Shown here piece by piece: positions 1 to 9,341 of a stretch of 64,000 bases of DNA. Made by a program: the position numbers and the translations under genes. The DNA is from Aequorivita vladivostokensis (GTDB lineage Bacteria > Bacteroidota > Bacteroidia > Flavobacteriales > Flavobacteriaceae): the NCBI RefSeq assembly GCF_000952855.1, contig NZ_JSVU01000004.1:124001-188000 (forward strand), in the 5' to 3' direction. Positions within the stretch are counted from its first letter, which is position 1, and every line of letters starts with the position of its first letter. The notes beneath the pieces were generated by a model, which saw nothing but the letters and a program-made list of their open reading frames with translations, did no database searches and was not told the DNA's origin.

Positions 1-851
1 GCCCCAACGATTGCAGGAGCTAATGAATTTGAAAATAGATACGGCCGCGAACGCTGGCGAAGCATTTCAATAATTTCTTTCTTCCCAGTAGTATAACCAC
101 CCATAGCCCCACCCAAGGCTTTTCCAAGTGTTCCCGTAATTATATCTATACGGTCCATAACTCCTTTTTCTTCTAAGGTGCCTCGGCCCGTTTCCCCGAT
201 GAAGCCGGTAGCATGGCATTCGTCAATCATTACCAGGGCATCATATTTATCAGCAAGGTCGCATATCTTGTCTAATGGAGCTACCAAGCCATCCATTGAA
301 AACACTCCGTCCGTAACAATAATTTTGAAGCGAGCCCCTTTTTCATTTGCAGCAATAAGTTGATTTTCCAAATCTTCCATATTGCTATTTTCATAACGAT
401 AGCGTGCTGCCTTGCAAAGACGAACTCCATCTATAATGGAGGCGTGGTTCAAAGAATCTGAGATAATGGCATCCTCTTCGCCAAGCAACGGCTCAAATAC
501 TCCTCCGTTAGCGTCGAAACAAGCCGCGTAAAGTATGGTATCTTCGGCGCCATAGAATTCTGCAATCTTTCGCTCCAACTCTTTATGGATGTCCTGTGTA
601 CCACAAATAAAACGAACGGATGACATTCCAAATCCATGGGTGTCCATCGCATCTTTTGCAGCTTGAATTACCGCCTTGTGGGAAGACAGTCCCAAATAAT
701 TATTGGCACAAAAATTTATAACCTTTTGGCCGGTTGAAATAGTTATTTCCGCATCTTGGGGTGATGTAATAATGCGTTCCCTTTTGAAAAGACCGTTCTC
801 TTTAATTTCTTCTAATTCGTTCTGTAAGTGTTCCTTTATTTTTCCGTACAT
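1..851 (-). CDS. kbl: Glycine C-acetyltransferase (2-amino-3-ketobutyrate CoA ligase), 3' end outside window
   Basis: PLP-dependent fold-type I enzyme joining glycine and acetyl-CoA to 2-amino-3-oxobutyrate, or the reverse in threonine breakdown. About 283 residues are visible from the ATG at 849-851, beginning [16 protein letters not shown]. It contains the family stretch [12 protein letters not shown], the DEC(H)ATG segment and GTLGKALGG, whose Lys falls at residue 244, the same number as the PLP-binding Lys of the E. coli enzyme. The C-terminal third lies outside the window. It starts 25 bases after the stop of the upstream helicase gene and may be co-transcribed with it. No threonine dehydrogenase gene is visible here. 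The frame is open to the window edge with no sign of damage. Confidence 0.93.
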   Translation of the reverse strand, partial: MYGKIKEHLQNELEEIKENGLFKRERIITSPQDAEITISTGQKVINFCANNYLGLSSHKAVIQAAKDAMDTHGFGMSSVRFICGTQDIHKELERKIAEFYGAEDTILYAACFDANGGVFEPLLGEEDAIISDSLNHASIIDGVRLCKAARYRYENSNMEDLENQLIAANEKGARFKIIVTDGVFSMDGLVAPLDKICDLADKYDALVMIDECHATGFIGETGRGTLEEKGVMDRIDIITGTLGKALGGAMGGYTTGKKEIIEMLRQRSRPYLFSNSLAPAIVG

Positions 852-876
852 AATTGCGCTTTTTAATGTTTCAAAA

Positions 877-3800
877 TTAAGCTTTATTTATTACTATTCC
901 ATCCGAGAGGCTATATATAAGCATTTTTTCTGAAACCGTGATTCCCATATCCTGTAAGGCATTGGCATAATCCCTCAATTGATCATTATGGTGAATTTTT
1001 GGGCTACCTGTTTTATAATCAATTAAAATTGCATTGTTTTCAGTGCTTATATTTATTCTATCCGGTCTCAAAACCAGACCTTCTTTGGTGATTATGCTGC
1101 GCTCGTTATGCACACTACCTGTGCCATCAAACAGGTTTTTAAGATCGGGATGTTGGACGATTTGACACACCGTATTTTGCAGATTTTCAAATGTCTCCTT
1201 CGGCACTATGGCTCGCTCTTTCAATTCCATTAAAACCCGTTCTGCATCTTCTTGGGTGAATATTTGCGCCATAGTTTCGTGAAGCAGATTTCCGGTAGTG
1301 ATTGCAGCCATTGTATGTGTTTCCAAGGAAATTTCTTCCGAAGAAACCATTTTTAAACCATGATTCGCTGGACTGCTTGACAGATATAGTGGCTCAATTT
1401 GGGAAACAGTTTTTTTCTTCTTTGAAATTTTCTCAGAATCTTTTCCAAATTCATAGATCATTTGGTCGCCATTCCATCTATTTTTATGCTTCAAAAACTC
1501 CATGAAAAGATGGTTGTAGGTGGAAGGAACCCCATCCTTCGGCTCTTTGGGCATTTCAGCAAAAACATACAGTTTCTCAACCGCACGGGTTAAGGTCACG
1601 TAAAGTAAATTTATATTGTCAAGTTCCAGTTGGCTTCTGTGGCCAAGGTATAGTTGTTCCCCAATCGGGCCGTAGTTTGCTATTTCAGTTTTATAATTTA
1701 TCTGTCCTTTTTTAAAACCAAAGTCATCATTTTGCAAAGGATACCAGAGCTTGTCATACTTACCATCAAACAACTGAATGTCCGCAAACGGAAAAATAAC
1801 TACTGGAAATTCGAGCCCCTTGGCTTTGTGGATTGTCATCAATTGCACTGCATTGGTACCTTCCCCGGCAGGAATGGAAGCACTTTCCTTTTTCGTTTCC
1901 CAATAGTCCAAAAACGAAATTTTATCTGCTTGGGGCTGCTGCTCAAATTCATAAACCAAATCCATAAACCCAAAAAGATATGCGTCTGCAAGTTCGGCTA
2001 TTTTGAACTTTTCTATGCAATACTCGAAAGCCTCGTAAAGCGAAACCGAACGCATTGCCGAAAAGTTAAAATCAATGCCATGCTCTTTTAACACTTCGGT
2101 AAATTTCTCTTCGGAAATGTTCAAAAATTTCATGAAAAAGGTATGTTTTTCAAGTCGCTCACCCGAAATAGCTTCAGCTAATTGCAAATGATCGTAAAGT
2201 AAATCAAGCAATTGAATTTTGGCCTCGTCATTACCAGGGTTTAAACAAAGCTGCAAGGCCGATACAAGCATTTGCACCAAAGTAGAGAACTGCAGGAGCA
2301 AGGTTTCCGACGATATTACTGGCACGCCCTGCTCCATTAAAAATGCGCCCAGTGCTATGCCCTCTGCCTTTCTTCTGGTTAAAATGCAAACATCGCCTTC
2401 CGTGAAACCTTTCTCCTTTACACTTTGGATGGTTTCTAAAACAAGATTTGCATAAGCAATTTCCTTTTCTGATTTATTCTGTTTCTCAATGAATTCAAAC
2501 TTAACGTACCCGTCTTTTTTGTCGTTACATTGCTGTTGGTTTCCTTCTTTGTAAAGTTTACTGTGGCTTCCATCGGCAAAATAGGAAGATATAAAGGTGA
2601 AAAATTCATTATTGAAATTTATTATCTCGTCGCAGCTACGATAATTGGTTCCCAAAGAGAGCACCTCTTTCTGTCGCTGAAAGGGATTATCAGCGCCGTA
2701 CAATCCTATAAATTGCTCGGGCAGACCGCCTCGCCACCTATAGATGGACTGCTTGGCATCGCCCACCAACAGGAGACTGCCAGCGCTCGGATTTAATTCC
2801 TGCGACAAGGCGTTGTCAATTAGCGGTATCAAATTTTCCCACTGAAGTTTTGAGGTATCCTGAAATTCATCGATAAAAAAATGGCGGTATTTCTCCCCCA
2901 TCCGCTCATATATGAAGGGGGCCGGCTGGTTTTTAATTTCCTTATTTATAAGCGAATTGAATTCTGAAATTGGAAAAATATTGCGTTCCTGCTTTATCGC
3001 CTCTATTTCTTGGCTTACCAGATTTATTACCGAAAGAGGCGTGATATTTCTTAACAAATTTTCAATCAAAAGCATTTCAAATACTAATTCTTTCGTGTGC
3101 TGAAAGTTTGTAATGAAATGGGGCGTTAATTCATCAATAATGTCACCAATACCTTTCGAGACCCTTCCCGGATAAAGCGGCTTTTCGCCCATTGTTTCCT
3201 GCCACTTTGCACTGAAGTTCAAATCTAACCTTCCACTGGCAAGATTCTGAAAATGTTTGGGCAAATAGCTGCCGCTGAAATCGTCAAACTGCAAACCGCT
3301 CTCTTCAATGAGCTGAAGAGTTTGGGAAGCGATCCTTTCAATTTCCGAAATAAGTTTCTTCTTTTGAAGTACTAATTGCTTTTTGAATTGAAGAAAATCT
3401 TCCAACGATTTCTGCTTCAGAATCGAAACATGGTCTGAGTCATTCTCGCTGTAGAGCAATTTTGCGGCATTGGTGATATCGCGCGAAATGTCCCATGATT
3501 TATCGTCATCGGTTTTTTCCAAAGCAAAATCGAGCAACACCCTTGTAATTTCCTTGTTTTCGCCCGCCTTGCTCAGTAAAAGATCCACAGCTTCGGCCAA
3601 TAGTTCGGCGGTATCAAGGGTTACCTCAAAGTTTGTGGCCAGTTTTAAATCGCGTGCAAAGGTGCGGATAAGGCGGTGGTTGAATCTATCTATAGTCTCC
3701 ACACTCAAGGCGGCGTAATTATGGAGTAGATTTTTCAGGATACGTTTGGAGCGCACCTGTATCTCCTTTAGGTCCAGTGCCGTTTCTTCCGAAATATTCA

Positions 3801-4038
3801 GCATCATAGGCGATGGATCGTGAAGGCTATTTTCCTCTGAAAAATTCACTAAACTCTGCACTATACGCTGCTTCATTTCGGCAACGGCTTTATTGGTAAA
3901 TGTAATGGCTAGCAAATGCTTGAAATAGTCATCACTATTGGCAGAAATTATCTGCTTAAGATATTCCTTAACGAGGGTAAAGGTTTTTCCGCTTCCGGCC
4001 GCGGCATCATAAATTAAAAAGGAGGGTTCGGTTTTCAA
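877..4038 (-). CDS. UvrD/AddA-type helicase with C-terminal PD-(D/E)XK nuclease
   Basis: Large (1053 aa) superfamily 1A helicase of the RecB/AddA class, expected to unwind and resect DNA at double-strand breaks. The Walker A AAGSGKT is at residues 13-19. Later motifs include [13 protein letters not shown] (Walker B), [38 protein letters not shown] and [10 protein letters not shown] nuclease domain near residues 980-1000 shows RPDRINIS followed by LIDYKTG, the D-x-K core of RecB-family nucleases. AddA normally works with an AddB partner; none is seen within the window, although it could lie beyond kbl. The ATG at 4038 follows a 158-base gap shared divergently with the dismutase gene. The precise name (addA or other) is not certain. 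Confidence 0.88.
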   Translation of the reverse strand: MKTEPSFLIYDAAAGSGKTFTLVKEYLKQIISANSDDYFKHLLAITFTNKAVAEMKQRIVQSLVNFSEENSLHDPSPMMLNISEETALDLKEIQVRSKRILKNLLHNYAALSVETIDRFNHRLIRTFARDLKLATNFEVTLDTAELLAEAVDLLLSKAGENKEITRVLLDFALEKTDDDKSWDISRDITNAAKLLYSENDSDHVSILKQKSLEDFLQFKKQLVLQKKKLISEIERIASQTLQLIEESGLQFDDFSGSYLPKHFQNLASGRLDLNFSAKWQETMGEKPLYPGRVSKGIGDIIDELTPHFITNFQHTKELVFEMLLIENLLRNITPLSVINLVSQEIEAIKQERNIFPISEFNSLINKEIKNQPAPFIYERMGEKYRHFFIDEFQDTSKLQWENLIPLIDNALSQELNPSAGSLLLVGDAKQSIYRWRGGLPEQFIGLYGADNPFQRQKEVLSLGTNYRSCDEIINFNNEFFTFISSYFADGSHSKLYKEGNQQQCNDKKDGYVKFEFIEKQNKSEKEIAYANLVLETIQSVKEKGFTEGDVCILTRRKAEGIALGAFLMEQGVPVISSETLLLQFSTLVQMLVSALQLCLNPGNDEAKIQLLDLLYDHLQLAEAISGERLEKHTFFMKFLNISEEKFTEVLKEHGIDFNFSAMRSVSLYEAFEYCIEKFKIAELADAYLFGFMDLVYEFEQQPQADKISFLDYWETKKESASIPAGEGTNAVQLMTIHKAKGLEFPVVIFPFADIQLFDGKYDKLWYPLQNDDFGFKKGQINYKTEIANYGPIGEQLYLGHRSQLELDNINLLYVTLTRAVEKLYVFAEMPKEPKDGVPSTYNHLFMEFLKHKNRWNGDQMIYEFGKDSEKISKKKKTVSQIEPLYLSSSPANHGLKMVSSEEISLETHTMAAITTGNLLHETMAQIFTQEDAERVLMELKERAIVPKETFENLQNTVCQIVQHPDLKNLFDGTGSVHNERSIITKEGLVLRPDRINISTENNAILIDYKTGSPKIHHNDQLRDYANALQDMGITVSEKMLIYSLSDGIVINKA

Positions 4039-4150
4039 TTAATTCACATTTTGCACTAAAATAGTGTTTTTGAAGCTTTCAAATCAAATTAATCTATGGT
4101 GAAATAGAAATCTTATAAAAGCTATAACACTTTCGGCCCACTATTATGTT

Positions 4151-4158
4151 TAAATTTG
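4151..4158 (+). promoter_or_regulatory. Putative -7 promoter box of the superoxide dismutase gene
   Basis: TAAATTTG matches the Bacteroidota -7 consensus TAnnTTTG, 38 bases before the ATG. A clear -33 TTG is missing; TTTCGG at 4131 is the nearest T-rich candidate at suitable spacing. Confidence 0.5.
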
Positions 4159-4196
4159 AGGGAATTTAGTAATAACCAATAAAAAACAATATAATT

Positions 4197-4805
4197 ATGT
4201 CTTTTGAACTACCGAAATTACCGTATGCATTTGATGCCCTGGAACCGCACATAGACGCAAAAACCATGGAGATACACCACGACAAGCACCACCAAGGTTA
4301 TACCGATAAATTGAACGATGCCATCAAGGGCACCGATAAGGAAGGAAAAACAATTGAAAATATTTTGACCAATCTGGATATGGATAATAAAGCCGTCCGT
4401 AATAATGGAGGCGGATTTTACAACCACAGCCTTTTTTGGAAGGTAATGTCGCCAAACGGCGGTGGCAAACCTTCTGGAGATCTGGCAAAAGCGATTGATG
4501 ATGCTTTTGGAAGTTTCGATGCATTTAAAGAGAAATTTTCTGAAGCAGCAAAAACACAATTTGGTTCCGGTTGGGCCTGGCTTTGCGTACACAAGGGAGG
4601 TAAACTGGAAATCTGCTCTACACCAAACCAGGACAACCCATTAATGCCAGGCGTAGGCTGCGGCGGAACGCCAATCTTAGGATTGGATGTTTGGGAACAC
4701 GCCTATTACCTAAAGTATCAAAATAAGCGTCCTGATTATGTTGGTGCGTTTTGGAATGTAATTAACTGGGAAGAAGTTTCTTCTAATTATGCGAAGAATA
4801 AGTAA
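4197..4805 (+). CDS. sodA: Superoxide dismutase, Mn/Fe family (Mn-type signature)
   Basis: 202-residue cytoplasmic enzyme that dismutates superoxide to oxygen and hydrogen peroxide. Metal ligands can be placed: His in MEIHHDKHH, His in [11 protein letters not shown], and Asp/His in LDVWEHAYY. The second-shell residues look Mn-type: Gly in the GGGFYNH block and Gln in TPNQDNPLM, where Fe enzymes usually put Gln in the first position. The usual His/Ala of GGHANH is replaced by Phe-Tyr here. Length and the full set of motifs are normal. Transcribed alone from a TAnnTTTG promoter and ended by a strong terminator, so it is a single-gene unit. Mn versus Fe use in the cell cannot be settled from sequence. 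Confidence 0.96.
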   Translation: MSFELPKLPYAFDALEPHIDAKTMEIHHDKHHQGYTDKLNDAIKGTDKEGKTIENILTNLDMDNKAVRNNGGGFYNHSLFWKVMSPNGGGKPSGDLAKAIDDAFGSFDAFKEKFSEAAKTQFGSGWAWLCVHKGGKLEICSTPNQDNPLMPGVGCGGTPILGLDVWEHAYYLKYQNKRPDYVGAFWNVINWEEVSSNYAKNK

Positions 4806-4827
4806 ATTCAAGTAATAAATTATATCG

Positions 4828-4863
4828 AATCCGCAGTTTCATTTTTGAACTGCGGATTTTTTT
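4828..4863 (+). terminator. Rho-independent terminator of sodA
   Basis: Perfect 11-bp stem AATCCGCAGTT (4828-4838) / AACTGCGGATT (4848-4858), nine-base loop, followed by a T-run to 4863. It starts 23 bases after the sodA stop. Confidence 0.9.
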
Positions 4864-4905
4864 ATGCGAAATAATTGACCTTGGGTAAAAAAGGAAACGA
4901 AGACC

Positions 4906-5170
4906 GCTCGACACAAGTTGAGATTTGGGTACAAAAAAGGCAAACTAGCGTCCGGAAAAAGAAAAACGGCTCGCAATAAAATTCTGAACTTAAGAAACTG
5001 CAAGCTGATGGCTCGCCACCCCGTTGAGATTTGGGTATAAAAAAAGGCAAACGAGTGTCTCGGGGGGAAGGGGAAACGGCTCGCTTTGAATTTCCGAAAC
5101 ATAGAATGAAAATACGGAACTGCTCGCCACCCCGAAGATTTGGGACATAAAAAAAGGCAAACAAGTGTCT
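4906..5170. repeat. Three imperfect tandem copies of a ~70-base unit, ~105-111 bases apart
   Basis: Units at 4906-4974, 5011-5084 and 5122-5170 (the last incomplete). Each begins GCTCG(A/C)CAC, continues with AGATTTGGG, a run of A, GGCAAAC and AG(T/C)GTC; the first two end with ACGGCTCGC. The plus strand of the units carries the same AGATTTGGG + A-run + GGCA order found in the minus-strand small RNA next to them, so the array may derive from that RNA gene. Minus-strand reading frames across this stretch share the repeats in different frames, so they are a DNA-level effect and not proteins. Confidence 0.7.
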
Positions 5171-5224
5171 GCCTTTTTTTGCCCCAAATCTACCATGAAC
5201 TTAACCTACTTATGCTAATGGTAT
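5149..5224 (-). ncRNA. Small structured RNA, copy B (Flavo-1-like)
   Basis: Read on the minus strand: a -7 box at 5235-5228, then a 5' hairpin with arms TACCAT (5223-5218) and ATGGTA (5196-5191), a conserved unpaired AGATTTGGGGC, and a terminator with an 11-bp stem (5180-5170 / 5159-5149) of the type AAAAAAAGGCA. Predicted RNA about 75 bases. It is a clear paralogue of the copy at 5498-5574: box, hairpin, loop core AAGTAGGTTA, AGATTTGGGGC and terminator are all kept. Layout and sequence resemble what I remember of the Flavo-1 RNA motif of Flavobacteria; that name is from memory and needs an Rfam search. Function unknown. Confidence 0.68.
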
Positions 5225-5227
5225 GTT

Positions 5228-5235
5228 CAAATATA
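5228..5235 (-). promoter_or_regulatory. -7 box of small RNA copy B
   Basis: Minus-strand TATATTTG, a perfect TAnnTTTG, placed so that transcription would begin at or beside the 5' hairpin. No clear -33 TTG. Confidence 0.6.
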
Positions 5236-5497
5236 GGTCAATAATACATTCAGAATTATGCTTTTAGATGAATTGCCAATATTTTCGTTAAAAAACATAT
5301 TTTGACATATTCCAGCTAAAATTACCTCATTAAAACTAAGATTTTAACAACCCCATCGCTTCGGCTAAGCGAGAAATTTTCGATGTACAGATGTCCTTGT
5401 TTAAGAAATTGAATTATTTTTCCAAAAGTCGGGGGAAGAAATTATTAGTTAGAATTGGTATAGAGAAAATTATGAAGACATGTAAAGGGCTTATATG
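5236..5497. other. Gene-free spacer between the two small RNA genes
   Basis: AT-rich, 262 bases, no credible reading frame on either strand. A short GC-richer dyad GCTTCGGCTAAGC lies near 5356-5369. I see no other recognisable element. Confidence 0.5.
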
Positions 5498-5574
5498 AAA
5501 ATAGGCAGACCTAAGCCTGCCTATTTTGCCCCAAATCTTACCATAGACCTAACCTACTTACGCCTTATGGTAAG
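5498..5574 (-). ncRNA. Small structured RNA, copy A (Flavo-1-like)
   Basis: Minus-strand gene preceded by TATATTTG at 5584-5577. The 5' hairpin has perfect 8-bp arms CTTACCAT (5574-5567) and ATGGTAAG (5544-5537 as read on the minus strand) around a 22-base loop holding GTAAGTAGGTTAGGT. AGATTTGGGGC follows unpaired, then an 11-bp terminator stem AAAATAGGCAG/CTGCCTATTTT (5527-5517 / 5508-5498). Compared with copy B the stem sequences differ (terminator arms and the outer hairpin pairs) yet pairing is kept, which supports a conserved RNA fold and not a coding role. It lies about 110 bases downstream of purF but has its own promoter. Confidence 0.72.
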
Positions 5575-5576
5575 TT

Positions 5577-5584
5577 CAAATATA
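5577..5584 (-). promoter_or_regulatory. -7 box of small RNA copy A
   Basis: Minus-strand TATATTTG, identical to the box before copy B and in the same position relative to the hairpin. A -33 TTG is not obvious. Confidence 0.62.
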
Positions 5585-5683
5585 ATTCAAGTTTAAGCAG
5601 TAAAACAGTGTTAATCAACAATTTCGATTAAGTGAATTAGCTTTCCGATAAACGGCAATGGGCCTATTAAATTTTGGGAAATT

Positions 5684-7582
5684 TTAATATGCCCGTTCGG
5701 GATTGCCCTCGTAAAAGTTAATGTATGCCCTATTCACAACCCTATTCCCACCTGCTGTTGGGTAATTTCCGGTAAAATACCAATCGCCCAGATTTTTTGG
5801 ACATGCCTTATGAAGATCATCAACAGACTGAAAAATCAGTTTTACTTTAGCCTTAATATCCTCATCGCTTATTATTTCGGCAATTTTATCAGAAATCTCC
5901 TCGTCGGTGAAAGGTGCATATAATTTCTTGACATGATTGATAACTGAAACGTCCTCCATTTCAACTTGCTCTTTACATTTATGGTAAATCTCCTCCACAA
6001 TTGCGTAAGTGCCGCGATCTTTATGAAGTTCCAAAGCCGCTTGGAAAGCAACCAAATGTTCCAACCGTGCCATATCGATTCCATAACAGTCCGGATAACG
6101 AATTTGGGGCGCCGAAGAAACCACGACAATCTGCTTCGGGTGTAGCCTGTCCAGCATTTTTAAGATACTCTTTTTTAGCGTTGTTCCGCGAACGATGCTA
6201 TCGTCTATAATTACCAAGTTATCATCTGGTTTTACTACGCCGTAGGTAACGTCATAAACGTGGGCCACCAAATCGTCGCGGCTGCTATCGTCCGTAATGA
6301 AGGTTCTTAATTTTACGTCCTTTATCGCAATTTTCTCGGTGCGTATTTTGTGCGCCTGTATCTGCTGAAGGCGTTCGGGAGTCAAACTTTCCTTTTCTTT
6401 CAGGATAGCCTCGTTCTTCTGTTTGTTAAGCTCGTCCTGTGCGGCTTCCAGCATTCCGTAGAAGGAAGTTTCTGCCGTATTCGGTATAAAGGAAAATACT
6501 GAGTTTTCGGTATCGTATTTTATGGCTTCCAAAATTTTCGGCATTATCAGTTTTCCGAGCATTTTACGTTCCTGATAGATTTCTGCATCGCTTCCGCGGG
6601 AAAAATAAATGCGTTCAAAAGAACAGGATCTGCGCTCCAAAGGTGCAAGTATTTCAGAAAGTTTCATGCTTCCATCCTTTTCAATGATGATGGCATTGCC
6701 AGGTTCCAGTTCTTTCACTTCTTCAAAGGGAACATTAAAGACAGTCTGGATTGCCGGCCGTTCGGAAGCTACCACGATAACCTCTTCATCCTGATAATAA
6801 TACGCAGGACGGATTCCCGCAGGATCGCGAAGCACAAAGGCGTCTCCATGCCCCAAAAGACCTGCCATGGCGTATCCTCCATCCCAATTGGAAGCAGACT
6901 TCCGAAGAATTTTGGCGACGTTTAAGTTTTCGGCAATATAGGGCGAAGCCTCCTGCTTGTTCATTCCCTTGGCTTTCGCCTTTTTATATAATTTTCTTAC
7001 GGCATCATCCAGAAAATGACCTATACGTTCCATTACCGTAACGGTATCTGCCTTTTCCTTTGGGTGCATCCCGAGCTTTATGAGGTTGTCAAAAAGCTCG
7101 TTGGTATTGGTCATGTTGAAATTTCCCGCAATAATTAAATTTCGGTGCATCCAATTGTTCTGGCGCAGAAAGGGATGGACATTTTCCACACTATTTATTC
7201 CGAAGGTACCGTACCGCACGTGGCCGAGGAACAATTCACCTATATATGGAATATTTTTTTTCTGGGCGGCAACATCATCTTTATATTCGGGATGGTTCTT
7301 AAATTCAAGATTTATACGCTCGTTAATCTGTGCAAAAATATCCTGAATGGGCTGCGCGGCATTGGACCGAACACGACTTATGTAGCGCTCTCCGGGGTTT
7401 ACGTCCAGTTTAATGCTGGCAAAACCTGCACCGTCCTGTCCGCGGTTGTGCTGTTTCTCCATCATCAAATACATTTTGTTTACCCCGTAAAAAGCCGTTC
7501 CGTATTTTTCCTTGTAATATTCCAAGGGTTTCAACAGTCTTACCAGTGCAATTCCACATTCGTGTTTTAACGCGTCGCTCAT
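5684..7582 (-). CDS. purF: Amidophosphoribosyltransferase (long Bacteroidota form)
   Basis: First committed step of purine synthesis: PRPP plus glutamine to 5-phosphoribosylamine. The N-terminal Ntn glutaminase domain begins MSDALKHECGIALVR; Cys9 is the expected nucleophile after removal of an eight-residue propeptide. HNRGQDGAGFAS and HVRYGTFG follow. The PRPP-binding signature VIIDDSIVRGTT sits near residue 461. At 632 residues it is longer than the ~500-residue E. coli enzyme, with insertions between the two domains and at the C-terminus, as in other Bacteroidota. Upstream, a terminator separates it from the pfkB gene, so it should have its own promoter, though I see no TAnnTTTG box. purN lies nearby at 9334-9906. 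Confidence 0.94.
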   Translation of the reverse strand: MSDALKHECGIALVRLLKPLEYYKEKYGTAFYGVNKMYLMMEKQHNRGQDGAGFASIKLDVNPGERYISRVRSNAAQPIQDIFAQINERINLEFKNHPEYKDDVAAQKKNIPYIGELFLGHVRYGTFGINSVENVHPFLRQNNWMHRNLIIAGNFNMTNTNELFDNLIKLGMHPKEKADTVTVMERIGHFLDDAVRKLYKKAKAKGMNKQEASPYIAENLNVAKILRKSASNWDGGYAMAGLLGHGDAFVLRDPAGIRPAYYYQDEEVIVVASERPAIQTVFNVPFEEVKELEPGNAIIIEKDGSMKLSEILAPLERRSCSFERIYFSRGSDAEIYQERKMLGKLIMPKILEAIKYDTENSVFSFIPNTAETSFYGMLEAAQDELNKQKNEAILKEKESLTPERLQQIQAHKIRTEKIAIKDVKLRTFITDDSSRDDLVAHVYDVTYGVVKPDDNLVIIDDSIVRGTTLKKSILKMLDRLHPKQIVVVSSAPQIRYPDCYGIDMARLEHLVAFQAALELHKDRGTYAIVEEIYHKCKEQVEMEDVSVINHVKKLYAPFTDEEISDKIAEIISDEDIKAKVKLIFQSVDDLHKACPKNLGDWYFTGNYPTAGGNRVVNRAYINFYEGNPERAY

Positions 7583-7663
7583 TTGTGAAGTTAATAGTTA
7601 ATGGTTAAAAGTTATTAAGTCTGTGTTTATTTGGATGCTAACTTTTTCTCAAAATAAAATTAC

Positions 7664-7690
7664 AAAAAACGCCCTGTAATTTCAGGGCGC
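7664..7690 (-). terminator. Rho-independent terminator of the pfkB-family gene
   Basis: Minus-strand stem CGCCCTG (7689-7683) / CAGGGCG (7676-7670) followed by TTTTTT (7669-7664). It starts five bases after the kinase stop and so separates that gene from purF. Confidence 0.88.
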
Positions 7691-7694
7691 GTAT

Positions 7695-8618
7695 TTAGGT
7701 TAATTTGATGTCAAACTGTGTTAAGCTCTTAAATTGCTGTATGCGTTGATGCACTTCGGAATTTGTTAGATTCAGCAACCTTTCGGGGCCAAATTTTTCA
7801 ACACAAAACGAAGCCAAGGCCGAGCCGTTGATAACCGCATTTTTCATATTATCATAACTATAATCGCCTGTTCTTGCCAAATAACCGGTAAACCCGCCTG
7901 CAAAGGTATCGCCGGCGCCCGTTGGGTCAAAAACTTCCCGCAATGGCATGGCAGGAGCGAAGAATACATCGTCATCATCAAAAAGTAACGCCCCGTGTTC
8001 GCCCTTTTTTATCACTACATAATTGGGGCCCATTTCCCTAATTTTCTGAGCTGCCTTTACCAATGAATATTCGCCAGAAAGTTGTCTTGCTTCTTCGTCG
8101 TTGATAGTAACTACATCTACTTTGGCGATAACCTGCATTAATTCGTTTAAGGCACTGTCCATCCAAAAATTCATCGTGTCCAGCACAATTAACTTCGGTG
8201 CATCCATCTGCTCAATAACTCCCAATTGGACGAGCGGATGTAGGTTTCCTAACATAACCACCTCTGCGTCGCGATATTTCTGGGGAACTTGTGGGTTGAA
8301 ATCGGCAAGCACGTTCAAATCGGTTATCAAGGTGTCGCGGGTATTCATATCGTTGTGATATTTTCCACTCCAGAAGAAGGTTTTTCCATCCTCCACGACC
8401 TCAAGGCCTGTAATATCCATCCCGTTTTCTTCGAGCATTTTAAGGTCTTCCTTTGGAAAGTCGCCACCAACGATTGAAACTATTGCTCCATCAACTTTAA
8501 ATTGGGAAGCTGCCAAACCTATATAGGTAGCGGCGCCGCCAAGGATTTTATCGGTTTTTCCGAAGGGAGTTTCAATAGCATCAAAAGCTACGGTACCAAC
8601 GATTACGAGTTTGCTCAT
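7695..8618 (-). CDS. PfkB-family carbohydrate/nucleoside kinase
   Basis: 307-residue ribokinase-fold kinase that transfers phosphate from ATP to a sugar or nucleoside hydroxyl. The N-terminal glycine motif is LGGAATYIG; the second PfkB signature DPTGAGDTFAGGF near residue 240 carries the catalytic Asp and anion hole. Substrate cannot be told from sequence. It sits between purF and RNase H1/purN in a run of minus-strand genes but has its own -7 box (8641-8648) and terminator, so it is probably a single-gene unit. Length is normal for the family. Confidence 0.88.
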   Translation of the reverse strand: MSKLVIVGTVAFDAIETPFGKTDKILGGAATYIGLAASQFKVDGAIVSIVGGDFPKEDLKMLEENGMDITGLEVVEDGKTFFWSGKYHNDMNTRDTLITDLNVLADFNPQVPQKYRDAEVVMLGNLHPLVQLGVIEQMDAPKLIVLDTMNFWMDSALNELMQVIAKVDVVTINDEEARQLSGEYSLVKAAQKIREMGPNYVVIKKGEHGALLFDDDDVFFAPAMPLREVFDPTGAGDTFAGGFTGYLARTGDYSYDNMKNAVINGSALASFCVEKFGPERLLNLTNSEVHQRIQQFKSLTQFDIKLT

Positions 8619-8640
8619 AAAGGGATTTTTAAAGAGGGTG

Positions 8641-8648
8641 CAAATTTA
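8641..8648 (-). promoter_or_regulatory. Putative -7 box of the pfkB-family gene
   Basis: Minus-strand TAAATTTG fits TAnnTTTG, 23 bases before the ATG. No convincing -33 element. Confidence 0.5.
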
Positions 8649-8708
8649 ATCAAATTAATTATAAAAGGATGAGCTTTTAACAGCTTTGAAAGAATCTTAT
8701 TGCAGGTT

Positions 8709-9341
8709 TCACTTCCGTCCAAAATCCGCAGGAATCTCTCCCCAGGCCTTGGTTTCCCATTTTATGATTTTAGTACCGTATTTGTTGGTTTTTAGCCAGT
8801 TTTCGGCGCGGGCAACCAATTCAAATAATGCTTTATTTTTCGCGGTACGCTTTAGCTTTGTGTTGCATTTTTTCTTTTTTACCCAGCCCATCGCAATGCG
8901 CGAATCGCTGTAAATAATTCGGTCGCTGTTGTTTTTCTTTAAAAAAGCCAAACCGTGTACAAGTGCCAAAAACTCCCCGATATTATTGGTACCCTGCTGA
9001 AATGGCCCTTGGTGGAAAAGTTGTTTTCGGGTTTGCGTATCCACGCCGCGGTATTCCATTTTTCCGGGGTTGCCGCTAGATGCTGCATCAACGGCGATGG
9101 AATACAGGTTGGGTTCGCCTATTTTTTCAAGCTGTTCCTTTGAGAGTGTTTTCTTTACCGTCTTTCCCTTATAGTCGGCGTATTCTTTATTGAAGGCTTT
9201 TTTGGCTTCCTCAAAGGTTTCAAAACTTTTGTATTGCGCGCCCTTTACGCCTTGAATGCTGCGTTTGCACTCCTCCCAACTGCCAAAAATACCAGCGGGA
9301 TTCCCGAACCACACTACATAAAATTTCTGCTTTTTAGCCAT
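8709..9341 (-). CDS. rnhA: Ribonuclease H1 with N-terminal hybrid-binding domain
   Basis: Cleaves the RNA strand of RNA:DNA hybrids. The N-terminal ~50 residues (FYVVWFGNPAGIFGSWEEC, KSFETFEEAKKAF) form the RNase H1 hybrid-binding/viroplasmin-like domain; the catalytic domain follows from about residue 78. Candidate acidic residues are Asp85 (IAVDAASSGNPG), Glu123 (NNIGEF), Asp146 (IYSDS) and Asp206 (IPADF). I chose the ATG at 9341 (MAKKQKF, 210 aa); an in-frame ATG six codons upstream would lengthen the overlap with purN. With the chosen start it overlaps the purN stop by eight bases, so the two genes are probably translated from one message. Confidence 0.88.
   Translation of the reverse strand: MAKKQKFYVVWFGNPAGIFGSWEECKRSIQGVKGAQYKSFETFEEAKKAFNKEYADYKGKTVKKTLSKEQLEKIGEPNLYSIAVDAASSGNPGKMEYRGVDTQTRKQLFHQGPFQQGTNNIGEFLALVHGLAFLKKNNSDRIIYSDSRIAMGWVKKKKCNTKLKRTAKNKALFELVARAENWLKTNKYGTKIIKWETKAWGEIPADFGRK

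Noticed and set aside
4839-5196. Three overlapping minus-strand reading frames rich in Phe, Pro and Cys
   Set aside because: They are different frames of the same DNA repeat and of the small RNA gene, with the repeats falling in different frames; composition is unlike protein.
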